Shown here in pieces: positions 12,357 through 24,040 of a stretch of 64,000 nucleotides of DNA (the first letter of the stretch is position 1; every line of letters starts with the position of its first letter). The translations under genes and the position numbers were made by a program. Below the pieces are notes generated by a model that did not search any database, had not been told where the DNA came from, and saw nothing but the letters and a program-made list of their open reading frames with translations. The DNA comes from Trichaptum fuscoviolaceum (taxonomy: Eukaryota > Basidiomycota > Agaricomycetes > Hymenochaetales > Trichaptaceae): contig CAJSYZ010000006.1 of NCBI GenBank assembly GCA_910574455.1, forward strand, positions 1,039,981 through 1,103,980. Reading direction: 5' to 3'.

Positions 12357-14353
12357 TCACAGACTCACTTTCACAAGAATAATATTATCTTCAGTCACCA
12401 TTACACCATCAAACTTGAAGGTGTTCAATGTGGTAGCGATTCTGTAAGGTAGTCTTGTTGTCACATCGCATAAGAAGATTTTGTAGTTCTTGGTTGACAA
12501 AGTAGATGGATATGTGATGTCTTCCGAGAATTCTGCCAGGGTTTTGTCTTCCACCTTCACGTCGTTTTCTTCAATCCCCTCTGCGTTCCATTTGGCGGAC
12601 CGTCGCACGTTTGCCGCATTGAAGTCTAGTACGACCACATGTCTGCCCGAGCGATTCCCGTCGTGTTGCGGGTGGGCATAAACGTACTTCATGCCAAACA
12701 CGTTACACACCCAGACTGACTCGACTTCCGGGAGTATCAGCATTCGAGTACCGTTTGGAACCCATTCCTCCCATTCAACAGCGATATGTCTCTTTGGAAG
12801 ATAAATATCTTCGTCTTCGTTGTCCGACGCATCATCCGACCAAATCATTGTGGGCTCCCGAGTCTGTCGCAAATAGGGCAGAAAAGTAGATAATGGAACG
12901 AACATCGTGAGAGTGAGATAGGCCCTATGCCTTCTCAAGTCAGGATCTACCAAAGAGGCGAAGACAGAGATAGATATGACAAATAGCCGACTGCGTGGGC
13001 CGACAGCAAAGGGTACATCCAGGTAGGCGGTCCCTTGAGACGATCGAAACTCCTCATTGTAAGGATGTGGGGAAAAGGAGCAAGGAGGAGGATCGGATCT
13101 AATAAGAACGTCATCGACGCTCGAACGTTTCTCTAGGGGCGGTAGATGCAGCTCTGCGACTGCAGCATATGCATTTGGATAGAGTGATGAGTCGATTGCT
13201 GATGTTCCTTCGATATCGCATATTAGTAAACGCATTTGCTGATCACCCTCATGCGAAGGAACTGTCTTGAGCGCATCAACGGCAAACAGAAGATGATTGT
13301 CTGTCAGAAAGGAGAAGCTAAGTATACCTCTATCCTCTAATGACTAGCAAATTAGTTTGCATTAGTATGACTAGCTATATCCCGAATGAAAACCTTCAAC
13401 GTACAAATTTCTCTTCCGCTTCCTTCCAGTTCCATACAACAAGTTGATCGGATCGGTTCTCGAGATTTGATCTGTGAAGAAGACAAATTTTGTCCTGACA
13501 CACTGAAAGCACATGCGAAGCCCGGCTGGCGGACGGCATAGTAATCGGGTAGGTGAGGACTCCCAATTTTGCTTCTGGGTGCTTTGAGTTTGTCGAAAGA
13601 GATCGCAGATGTAGCTGAACCATATGATAAGTCATGCGATGCGGTGATTCACCGACGTCAACTTCAGAATCATTTAGACTTTCTTCAGGCGCAGCCTCCC
13701 GAACCAGCTCCTGAGATCTATAAGCAAAGCGTTCTCAGCGAAAGAACACTAGGCTTTCTGGGAACTCTACTCACGAGGCAACGTGCATAAGAACCAGCAG
13801 ATCTTGCGAAGGATCCATCGTGAAATCACGGACGGAAAACTCATAATCGTCAAATGCCCATTCCTTCCTCTTCATTTCGCCTCTCGCATCGCTGGGTTGT
13901 TTTGAGAAAAACAACTCGGAGACGCCCTTCCTTCCCGTCTGCTCGTTGATGGACGAAGTCCCCTGAGCCAGCACACCTGACGCAAGTTCCCATACATGTC
14001 CTTTCGGGGCGCGCACAGAGTGTATCCCTGTGTATGACAACTTCCTCCACCGCTTCTGATATAGTTTCAGTCGAGATAAGCGTTCGCCGACCGCACCGGG
14101 TGAATCGACCGGTCCATCAACCATGCCCGCGATTCCCAGTTCAATGGCGTACTGGAGGCTTATATTCGTGGATACAATCTCATAGAATGCTCGACATACC
14201 TGTGATGACCAGGGTTGGGTCAATGTAACCTTGGAAAAGCACTGTTCAAGATCATACCTGCTGTGTTCTCAGGATACTTTGCCAGTCGAGCTCAAGCAAG
14301 ATTATAGCAATTAATTCGGGAGGCAGTTTAGACAATATGCGACTATCAGGCAT
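12357..14353 (-). CDS. F-box protein, basidiomycete family
   Basis: Read leftward from ATG 14353. Exon 1 codes for MPDSRILSKLPPELIAIILL..LDWQSILRTQQ, a typical F-box (LPxELI..IL..L). An intron at the Q|VC position follows, then VCRAFYEIVSTNISLQYAIE. The middle exons (13771-14223 and 13396-13635) carry a region rich in beta strands (HVWELASG, SVRDFTMDPSQDLLVLMHVAS, LVVWNWKE) resembling the WD/beta-propeller-like C-terminus of this large family. The last exon (13235-12357) ends VKVSL-stop. F-box proteins recruit substrates to SCF ubiquitin ligases; the substrate is unknown. The 3' end is convergent with TOF1, about 190 bases away. The exact internal splice sites were not all resolved. Confidence 0.8.
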
Positions 14354-14636
14354 GATTGGGCTTGATATGCTCTAGCTATGTCGTTCTTCGAAACCGAACA
14401 GAAGGCACTTGTTGGTGGTGGCAAAGAGGTAAAGGATCTGCTGGTGTGCCACATACAATCTCCATCTGAATGAACATGACGTAATTAGACGCAGCCTGAG
14501 TGTGAAAGAATGTTATAGATACATACATAGATACCATTCGTCTAATTATTGTACAGAACATGATAAAGATCTACGATACAATTTGGATAATGATTGACAT
14601 GAGTTGCATGTACATTGCATCCTTCTGCATCATGTA

Positions 14637-16124
14637 TCAATCAAACGGAACAGGTCGTATTGCCGGTCCTTCTAACTTCGATCCTTGTTTATGCTCCGCC
14701 GCTGCGGCTGCAAAAACAGAAGGTACTGGAATACCGCAACAATCACCCCAGCCTGTCTCGCGCTGACCTGCCGCACCAGCGTCTGCATGCGCGTGCGCGT
14801 GACCCCAGTGCGCATCATCCAACCCTCCCTTTGCGTCGGAGGAAGCGGGTAAAGAGGGTCCTTCATATGCAAGAAGGGATCCGAACAGGAAGTGCTGAAT
14901 GACTGGTAATTTTCCTAATACTTCCGCACGGTACATCTTTAGCATTCCGGTGTTGACTTTGTCCCAAGTCTTGACCTAAACGAGGAAAATCAGAGATGAA
15001 ACTACCCAATGTAATCAGTGCATACGGCTGATATATCGTCCAGCATGGGTGAATGCCATCGGAGGGACGCCGACTTGATCTATGGTGCATATAGCTTAGT
15101 ATCTGCGTCAGAGATGCATACCAACATACTCACTGAATTGATGAACTTGATGCATGCAAGATACATGTAGTCTTTCCAGTATTCGTCCACCACTTCGCTG
15201 TCGTGAATTGATTTAGGTTTCAGATATCGATGTCCTTTAATGATTTAGCCAAAAAGAATGAAAGAATATCTAAGGCAAAGCTTACCCTTTAGTTGCGCAG
15301 AGCCGAAGAGGAACGGTAAGAAGTGATAGTCGTCCAAACCCCAAACCCCATGTGAACCAGCGGGTTCCAGCCAGTATGTACTTTGAAGCACCCGCATTAC
15401 TTGGATATATCTGAGCGGAAATGAGGTTACAAGACTTCTTGTTGATAGCACTGCTGAAATTTCGCACCTCCAGAATACTCGAATGACGAGCGCTTTGTGG
15501 TCTGATTCTTGAAAGACTCCCAGCCTCTCAAGGCATATGCTGAACCTCGATGGTCAAGTTAACATACGATCATGTGGGACGGATGGCTTACAGCCAGCAC
15601 AAGAAATTCAGCTCCATCCCGCTACCATAATCTATCCGCGTCTTGTTCCCCCATGCTTCATTAAAGTAAACAGAGACCTCCAGAGTTGCTTCGTGAGGAA
15701 GACTCGGAATTGTTGCGTGCAGTGAAGAAGAGCTCTAACCAAAGTGAATAAAGACCACACAGGAGTCACTGCAGCAACATACCTCTTTCACTTTGTCATA
15801 AAAGGTTCGGAAAGCTGGGTTACCAAAGCGCGATCCCGAGTTATCGATTGGTGGTGTTTCACGGGCGATTTCTTCAATCTTGTCCAACACACTAAGAACC
15901 GCCACGACACCCTTACACCTCAGAACTTTCAGTTATTCTCTAACACTCGCCAGGCAGTACATACCCACCTCCGACGCAACGCATTCCTCTGTCAACTTTA
16001 CACCAACTACTGAGTTATTCAGCGTTTCAATGTACGAAACAATGTCTTCGTAAGTCTTTGATGTTTGGAAAGCGTCCAACTGTTCCTTGGAAAGAATGCG
16101 TTTTGTCGGCTCTATGAATGTCAT
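14637..16124 (-). CDS. PP2A phosphatase activator (PTPA; Rrd1/Rrd2 family)
   Basis: The start at 16124 gives [39 protein letters not shown]. The next exons read [32 protein letters not shown] and [20 protein letters not shown], the hallmark GNxAFR and DYGSGHE-like motifs of PTPA. Later exons read [26 protein letters not shown] and [15 protein letters not shown]. The [13 protein letters not shown] and PVxQHFxFG motifs line the ATP/PP2A-binding cleft in this family. PTPA is a peptidyl-prolyl isomerase-like chaperone needed for active PP2A, in cytosol and nucleus. The C-terminus carries a His/Ala-rich extension ([16 protein letters not shown]) and ends PVPFD-stop. Small exons between 15.1 and 15.9 kb give many introns. 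Whether it is the Rrd1 or Rrd2 orthologue cannot be told by eye; the long tail is more like Rrd1. Confidence 0.9.
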
Positions 16125-16524
16125 GGTGATATGTAGATATCGAGTTTAAGAGTGATATAAGCAAGATAAAAGACGGACTGAAGGCCAACAGTACCAGTAC
16201 TGTAGTAGCTGTTTCAATAGCCTGCCAGTGAGTACTAAAAGCGTCCGAATTTGGCGTTAAATACAGGTTGCCCTAAATAGTCTATATATAGCACTGATCA
16301 CCACTTTCTCATCCATAACAGAATTCTATTCTTTCCCGTAATTGCTTCCATGATGCTGAGGAACATAAAGACGGTCTAATTGAAACTGAAATAGAATACT
16401 ACAAATGCAGGTGCTCCTCGATATGGGCGTTGAAGACCAAGCACCACCGACACCTCCGGCCCAAAATCACTCAGTTCTTAAAGCTGTAGTAGACTCACCG
16501 CTGTTCTAGCTATTATCGCCAAAC
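16125..16524. promoter_or_regulatory. Divergent intergenic region between PTPA and F-box gene A
   Basis: This 400-base AT-rich interval separates two divergently transcribed genes and must hold both promoters. The stretch tatatatagc at about 16283-16293 is TATA-like and sits about 235 bases before the F-box start codon. No other motif was recognised. Confidence 0.35.
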
Positions 16525-18869
16525 ATGCTACTCAGACTCCCGAGAGACATACAGTCTTGCATCTTTCGCGAGCTTAGTCTAGTAGATATCTCGCGAATCC
16601 GTCAGGTAGGTCGCCATCATTCTTAATTTCCCTAAACTTATATCTCTACAATCAGACCTGCTCGGAGTTGAATATCGCAATATCTGATGACAAGCAACTT
16701 TGGCTGTGCATACTCGAATGCGAGAGAAGGACTCGATGCTTGCCACTATCACGAATCATGCAAAGCATTGAGAAGGTGACTGCATGTGACGTTGAGCATT
16801 GGGTTAAGTCAGGCTGCGTTCTTGCGAAAAACTACTCCTCTGGCTTAAACACAACAGTCGCAAGGACTAACCTCTCCCAGAGTGTAACATGGGTGAAGCT
16901 GGTACGCGGGCGATGGGCTTTAATAGCTTGCTCGGACTTCATATCCAGCCGGCTTCTAGTATGGGATGTTCAGTTGGCCTCGAGTCATATTCTTAGAGCT
17001 ACTTTCCATCTACCCGGACCAGTAGTGGATGGACTCATCAAAGACTCGTCTTGTGAAGTACTCATCGCCCTCACACTCGGAAAAAGGTATGCTACCTTCG
17101 TCTCCGCTGTTAAATCTGCTGACGTATCCGTTCAGAACGGCTAGTATCTTGATCTTAGAGCTTTTTATGGACGAGAGCGAAGTCCGGGTTCGCCAATTGT
17201 CTGAAATTTCAGGGGCATCTCATGTTCGGCTACTCCAACGTCCTTACATCGGCTTTGCAGTACACGATGGAGATGACACATATCCGTCGATTATGAATTG
17301 GGAAACCTGCTGCGTTCGGAAGTTTATACCACCTGAGTCAGTACACGACCTACCTGTGTCCGAGGGGTGGGCTATTTACTTTAGACATGTGAGGCTCTTA
17401 CACGTACTACATCACTATTCGGGACTAATCCAGCAGGGCAGGAAACATGCAGCAATATTTTCCTATGGAGAAGCCACGTTCTTCTGATTTACCCGAGTAA
17501 ACTCATTGTTTTCCGGCTCACCCGACGGTCTGGACCGTTAGATGATGATGTTTTGATGAACGCTGTCTACATGCAGGTTCACTACATGTCTTCCGCTTGC
17601 GTGGAGATGTTTATCTTGGACAACAATGGTCCCACGGGCGCAGAGTACTGTCAGCCTGCTTTACATTTAGCAGCGAGAGGGGCACATGGTGATGTTTACC
17701 TACTGTCTGCGCACTATGACGAACCGCTTGAGCAATTCTTGTTTGACGAGGAGAGCTATCTAAATCTTCCTTTCGTGAACCATCAAAAGTTCAGGGCTAG
17801 GATCTTGCGCATCGGACCCTCCTCGCGTATTGCGCTATCGCTCACATTCAACAACCATCATAGCAAGCTATTGCCTTGCTTGTATACAGCCCAGATTACC
17901 TCGACGGATAACTCTATTATTGAATTTGGCCCGGCCATACCACTCTTGACGAAGGGTATGCCACTCTTGTACGAAATAACCAGTATGGACTTCGATGATG
18001 GCTGCGGACTATTTATCGTTGGGACTATCAACGGGGAGGCATGTGTCAGATCTTTTGGCGCTACATACACTCCTTCCAGTCTCAACAACGTCCTTCCTGT
18101 GTTGCAGGAGCCTTCAGATTTAAAGGTTTACAAACTGTTGAAAGTGACTTTATCAATATCTCACAAATTTCCTTAGGCAAAAATTCCTATTGACCTTCCC
18201 ATCATTTATAAAGTGCTTAACGGAGCGTCACATGCCGGCGAAAGCGAAACGCTAGTCGAGGGGGCTATCCAAGCGTGGAGTAGTCGTGTACCTCTTCCGC
18301 AAGTATCGGGCTGGTCATCAAATTGGTCCTTGTTCCAGAACGTGAATCAATGGATGGCTTCTTTTCCCCGCTGGGGAGTGTTCGACAAAACTGTCAACAT
18401 CGACATGTCGATAACTTCACGGCTTAGGATGCGGCTCGGAACTCTGGGTGAAATTATACCAGTCTTATTCGATGAGATGAATCACTTCCGAGTTATATGT
18501 CGAGTTGGAGAGCGTCTTTACTACTGCAAATCCAGGGACGAAAGTTGCGGATACGAATCCGATCCAGAATTCGGAGGGACGGATTACGCGGACGTCCTCG
18601 AAATAATATCTGTCACATACACCCAGCTTTTGGATTTGAGTGGTGCAGCCATAGGCAATCTTCTTTCCGACCATTTAATGCGGCACAACCTCGACTCCAT
18701 CGAATCCACCATCACTGATTCACTTACACTTAGACAGATAGCAATCTTTGATAAGATGAGGAATTCCGCAGCCGGGCAGGATAGGGGGCACAGTCTTGAG
18801 GCGTGGTCGGAAGAAGATTTGGTAGCTGTGCGTGATTTTACTCAGCGCGACGTACTGAAGCCATGGTAG
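16525..18869 (+). CDS. F-box protein, tandem paralogue A
   Basis: Exon 1 starts LLRLPRDIQSCIFRELSLVD and ends at Q. An intron (gtaggt..cag) leads to TCSELNIAI. Downstream the protein has HWVKSGCVLAKNYSSG, TWVKLVRGRWALIACSD, LLVWDVQ and ATFHLPGPVVDGLI, then after introns SHVRLLQRPYIGFAV, PLLYEITSMDFDDGCGLFIVGT and WASFPRWGVFD-like segments. The repeated short beta segments suggest a propeller-like substrate-binding half. It is the closest relative of the gene at 19987-22444: both share the Q|TC intron, the VRGRW and FHLPGPVVDG motifs, the SHxRL..RPYIGFAV block, the LRTRLGTLGEIIPVLFDE-like block and a WAxED..AVR tail. It is probably an SCF adaptor of unknown substrate. Exon joins near 17.4-17.6 kb are approximate. 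Confidence 0.78.
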
Positions 18870-18989
18870 ACTCAGAAGTACAATACATGCATCAACTCGG
18901 ATAGTAAATCCGTACTTCCTAAAAAGGCATTTTTAATTCAAGTACAAGTTTGCGCTGAGTTATGTCAACCCATACCACCACCATGCCCG

Positions 18990-19872
18990 CAATAACCCCA
19001 GGAGCTTAGGTTTAAACCAAAGACAGGAAATTCTGTCAAATGGTAGTAATTTGGGTAGGTACTAACTCTGGTAGAAATTAGTTCAGTAGTAAGTTTAGTA
19101 GGTACTAATTATCGGTAGCAATTGTTTCCTGTCAAATGGTAGTAATTTTGGTAGGTACTAACCCTGGTAGAAATTAGTTCAGTAGTAAGTTTAATCATCG
19201 GTAGCAATTATTTCGTGCAGTTTGGTAGGAATTATAGTAGGTAGTAGTAACTTGAAATAGAAACCAACAAAATTAACTTTACAAACACAAGAACGACTCG
19301 AACCCTCAATGCTCAAACTACCATAATAAGAAAATTCCTAAATTTCCATAACAAGACTCTAGCAGCAGTACAACTCATCCATAGGCTCATAAAGGCTTTA
19401 CTTAATTAAGACTTCATATACTCAAACAAGCTTCAATGCCTACTTAATGTTTATTAAGACAAATATCTTATCAGCTTTGTAGTGTGGTGGTAATGAAGTA
19501 CGAAATTAGTATATGTGTTTGTATTGAGTTGCTTGATTACGTAATTTTATGGAACGAAGTTCAATTCCGCCTGTGGTTAGACAGGTTTGATTATTCTCCT
19601 TTTGTTATCATACGTAGTTTTCACTATAATTGTACCGATATACAATGCATCAGACGAAGTGAGGTGCCTGAATAGTTAATTCCTTACTTTCAACCACAAT
19701 AACTATCAAAAGTAGTTCTGACCAATACTAGTAGAACCTACCGACAATTAGTTCCTACCAGAATTTACCAAAGAAATAAAAATGGTTTCTACTGGAATTG
19801 ATACCTACCAAAATTACTACCATTTGACAGGAATTCCTGTCTTTGGTTTAAACCAAACCCCTGGGGTTCCTG
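18990..19872. mobile_element. hAT-like MITE, 883 bp, with long nested inverted repeats
   Basis: The left end reads CAATAACCCCAGG..GGTTTAAACCAAAGACAGG, then CTGTCAAATGGTAGTAATTT. The right end, read on the other strand, gives CAGGAACCCCAGG..GGTTTAAACCAAAGACAGG and the same CTGTCAAATGGTAGTAATTT. The terminal inverted repeats are about 70-80 bp and imperfect. ATGCCCG occurs directly outside both ends (18983-18989 and 19873-19879), consistent with a 7-8 bp target duplication; with CA(R)-type ends this suggests the hAT superfamily. Inside, a unit (..GGTAGGTACTAAC..TGGTAGAAATTAGTTCAGTAG) is repeated directly with a period of about 97 bp at the left (19032 and 19129) and again inverted at the right. 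The only frame (19484-19675) is short and not transposase-like. Confidence 0.75.
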
Positions 19873-19986
19873 ATGCCCGAGCCTCCGAACAACTGTTATA
19901 TACATCGTCAGGACGTGTTTCGTTAAGTGATCGCAGAACTAGAATGACAACTCTTACCTCTTACCTTCTTTCGCACTCCTTGAGAT

Positions 19987-22444
19987 ATGAGTTCCCCGCA
20001 CACATACCAAACATGCAGGTTGCTTGGCCTTCCCTACGACATCATATCTCGCATTTTCTGTAACCTTGCTCTGAAGGAGATTGGGTGCATTTGCCAGGTA
20101 TGAATGAGAGCCGCCGAATGTCTGCTGTACTAAACCATACGTCTAGACTTGCTCGATCCTGAACTTCTACGTAACCAGCAATAAACAGATATGGCTGCAT
20201 TTTCTCAACCGCGACATAAAGCCCAAAGTCTTACCATTGCCCAAGTACACTCGTGAACTTGAGGAAGCGAACGCACAGGATGTCATGGAATGGGTAAAGA
20301 ATGGCATCATTCTTTGCAAGAGCTACGCCTCTGGAGACGACAGGACACTCATCAGGACCAATGTATCAATGAGTGTGACATGGGTGCGGTTGGTCCGGGG
20401 CCGATGGTGTTTGATAGGTTGCTCGAATCTCGATTTAAGCCAGCTCATAGTATGGGACATTTTTGCGACTCCGCTTCACGCAACTACGTTTCATTTGCCT
20501 GGTCCTGTGGTCGACGGAACTATCGACGAAACTGAGGTCGAGGTGCTTATTGCCCTTACAATTGGTTCAAGGTGAGTGCCTCGTCAGGCCTTTGGCAGCT
20601 TTGCTAACGGATCTGCGCAGGATACCCAGTATCTTCATTCTCGAACTGTACATTGACAGAAATGAAGTATGCGTCCGTAAGCTGTCGGAAGTGCCAGGCG
20701 CCTCTCATATCAGACTATTCAGCCGACCGTATATTGGGTTCGCGGTTTCCAATGGGGACGACACCAGTCCGTCTATACTGAACTGGGAGACAGGCTGTAC
20801 AAGAACGTTCATCATCCCCAACCCAACGCAAGGTTTATGCATCAATGATGCATTTCCGTTTTGTCTTGAACATGTAAGCATTCCACTCGTTTAACATGGT
20901 CTATGAAACTAATTAGATATGCTGGAAAGGGTCCATGCATCGGATTATTCCTGTGGAGAAACCAGGTGTACGCACTTTTCCCGTCCAAGGTTGTTGTCTT
21001 TGGCGATCCTCAAGTCTCCTGTGAGTTCAACGACGATTTACTCACAAGCGCTCAATGCATACGGGTCCATCACTTCAACGCCGTGTATGCAGACTCCTTC
21101 GTCGTAAACCATGAAGGTCGCTGCAACAAACTCAACCATCGGCCAACCTTGAGCTTAATTTTGCGTGATGGTGTTGGGAAGATAAGAAATCTACTCATAC
21201 AATACGACGAAGCTGTTGAAGTCCCTGGAAATCTCACATTCCTTGCTCAAACAGACTACCTCGACCTGCCCAGTCCAGACCCCACATATTATGCAGAAGT
21301 GCCGTTAATGGCAGTCGGGTATGCGGGCGCTCGGATGATTACGTTGTCGATTAACATGAGTATGAGCTGGTCATTACCCACCCTTTACGTCGCTCAGACC
21401 ATTCAGACCGACGAATCTTTCATGTTTGGACCTGCTACCCCGCTATCCACGAAGGACTTGCCACTTTTATACGAAATCACATGCATGGATTTCGAGGATG
21501 GTAGCGGACTTTTTGTTTTCGGAACGGTCAGTGGAGAGGTCTGCATAAGATCCTTTGGCAGTACGCTTCCTCCGAGCAGCCTCAGGGTTGACCTCCCTTC
21601 AATCCGCCAACCATCGGATTTTAAGGTATGTGAGTATTCCTATATATTGTTACATTTATTTTATTTTATCATCTAGGAGCGGATTTCCATCGACTTACCT
21701 ATGATATACGAGATTCAAGGCTCAAGTCCGCCTCAGATCAACAAAGCCAAGTTGCTCGAGGAGGCATTACGGTCATGGGGAACTGTTGCGCCACCTCCGC
21801 AAATACCAGGCTGGTCATCCGAGTGGTCAAAGTTCCAATACATAGACCAGTGGATAGCTTCTTTCCCGCGCTGGGGTATAATGGACAATATCGTCGAGTT
21901 CGATTCCAATTTCTCGACCCGTGTTCGGACGCGACTTGGTACTCTGGGTGAAATAATCCCGGTATTATTCGACGAATCCATGCACTACCGAGTGTTGTTT
22001 CGCGTCGGAGATCGCCTCTACTACTGCAAATCCACACCCGGAGGATACGAGGAGGACGACGATCCGGAGTTCGATTATACGGACCATGAGGACATCCTTG
22101 GAATGTTCCCTATTTCTTACAGCCAGTTTTTGGAAGCAGATTTATCGGTCATGGAGAACCTCATATCTGAGCACCGAGCGGATCGCAATATCGAAGATAA
22201 CCGTATTGATCTCGCAAATGAGCATCTATTCGCCCATAATAAGATGTTTCATGACATAAAGGATTTTCTAGTCACACGACAAGGAGTGTATCCCGGGGAT
22301 AAGGTGTTAGAATCCTGGGCGAAGGAGGATTGGGACGCCGTGCGGCTTAGTATGACAACTGTGAGCGAAGAGTCTCATTGTGATGACTCTTATTGCTTGG
22401 TGAATGTGGCGAATGACCCGGGAACGGATTGGTGGTGGTCATAA
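19987..22444 (+). CDS. F-box protein, tandem paralogue B
   Basis: The best start is the ATG at 19987, in frame with LLGLPYDIISRIFCNLALKE, a short F-box ending at Q before an intron. The next exon reads TCSILNFYVTSNKQIWLHFL. It continues VMEWVKNGIILCKSYASG, TWVRLVRGRWCLIGCSN and TTFHLPGPVVDGTI; then after an intron IFILELYIDRNEVCVRKLSE, SHIRLFSRPYIGFAV, and PLLYEITCMDFEDGSGLFVFGT. The last exon (from about 21678) reads WIASFPRWGIMD, RVRTRLGTLGEIIPVLFDES, and ends WWWS-stop. It is a tandem duplicate of the gene at 16525-18869 with the same intron positions where I could check. Both copies look intact, so both may be functional SCF adaptors. Confidence 0.78.
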
Positions 22445-24040
22445 ATCATGTAGCAAGGATCATGATCATGATCATGATGTAGAGTATTGAGGTCAGTTAT
22501 CCTTGCCATTCAACCCTCTGGAACTACAATTGAGCTATTCTATTTCGATAGATCTACTCAAGATTTCTACGCAATATCACCAATGACATTAATGATATTG
22601 GGTAGATTCTTAGTGCCGAATGACAGAAAGGGCACAACTTCGCATTTGCATAGCAAGCACTTCTCCTGTCAATGATCAGTTTCATGAAGGGAAACTGTAG
22701 TTATCCACTGGCAGTTCTTTTCTTACCATAGAATCCAGTATCAGCCAGCTCCGCTAGAAGTGGCTTGAAGTCCGACATACTAGTAGTTCTGCAGTTTCCC
22801 GCAACTTCAAGTATCCGTAAATATCATTTCAATGGAATTCATTGGTTTACGGAGAGAACCGGTGTTGAAGATAACAGACACTGGAGCGAAGGTTTGCGGA
22901 AACGGGCCTCACGAGATGATTAGGTGTATAGAAAACTTTACGGAGTTCAAGTTCGATCGTATTTCATGTTTTCAAGTCGAAAACAGGATGATTGGAGCAA
23001 TTTATACTCGAACGCCCATAAGATCCGTTTGGCACCCATGTGGCCAAACAAGAACAAACAAACGCATTCAAGTTTCAAAACGGAAGTCGGGCATAATGAC
23101 TAACTTCCATGTACTACACTCTTCCTCCATTATCTTTTCTCTCTATATATTCCTTTGCAATCGTGCCGATCTCATGCAAATAGATGGGATGTCACAGCTA
23201 AGGCACACGTGCCCTTCTTCTCATTTGTGTGGTTACTACCTTCATATTGTATCATCAAGAATTTGGTTGACTCGTATCAGCCGTTTCTTATGGCCGTAGT
23301 TGTCCACATGTCTTCGATCTATCTACTCAAACGCACTTACCATTCAACAATCGCAAAAAGACCATCGCTCGTCTGCTTTCTTCTCTCCACAAGAAGCGAC
23401 CTCCTTTACATATGCTTGCTACGTCGATAAGGGTCTCTCGAATTCGTTCAGCGCTGTGATGAAATTGAATCAGTGTTTTTACTGCCAGTGTCTAGAATGA
23501 TGGAAGGTATGTTATTGACAGTCTCTACGTCCATAAGCTCGAATACTTGTTGCGCGGCAGAGTACTGCAAGAAGCTAAAAAGAAGCTTGTACATTGAAAT
23601 TAGCTGAGTGTTTCATGTCTTTGGTACCGTAGAGTCAAGACTCGGAGAGATATAAACAGCGCGAAAGAAGCAGTGGCAGCAAGGATGATGTGACATATGA
23701 TGAGATGACATTGAGACAACTGTCAAGTTAATAAGCTTTGACTACATTGACATTGCTGTGTCGTACGTCACTCATCATGCGCTGGACGTCGTGGCGTTGA
23801 AGTTGTGGCTTGCGTAGGTTCCCTTTTCGGCGACGGCCTGAGATCGAGAGAAGCGAATGTAGAAATGCCTCCGGGTCCCGAATCTGGATTTCGGGAGTTG
23901 CCTCTTCGCTTACAGCAATTATGTACAGGTAATATTTGGACCCTTACATTACGGACAACGAAGGATTGAATTGTATATCTCGCTTGTACTTAACTCTGAC
24001 TTCAGCTGAGGCTCCGTTTTCGATACAGAGCGGCTTGAGA
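22445..24040. other. Intergenic region with weak protein-like remnants
   Basis: A (atcatg)n-like simple repeat lies at about 22459-22480. The plus-strand frame at 22487-22675 has SGTTIELFYFDRS, loosely like the N-lobe lead-in of fungal FunK1 protein kinases (SGxxxxLxxFDRS), but the following sequence does not continue the family. Frames at 22832-23500 are not recognised. This may be a decayed gene; I do not call it one. Confidence 0.3.

Noticed and set aside
22487..23500. FunK1-type protein kinase gene
   Set aside because: Only SGTTIELFYFDRS resembles the family; the catalytic loop and other motifs were not found in any frame.
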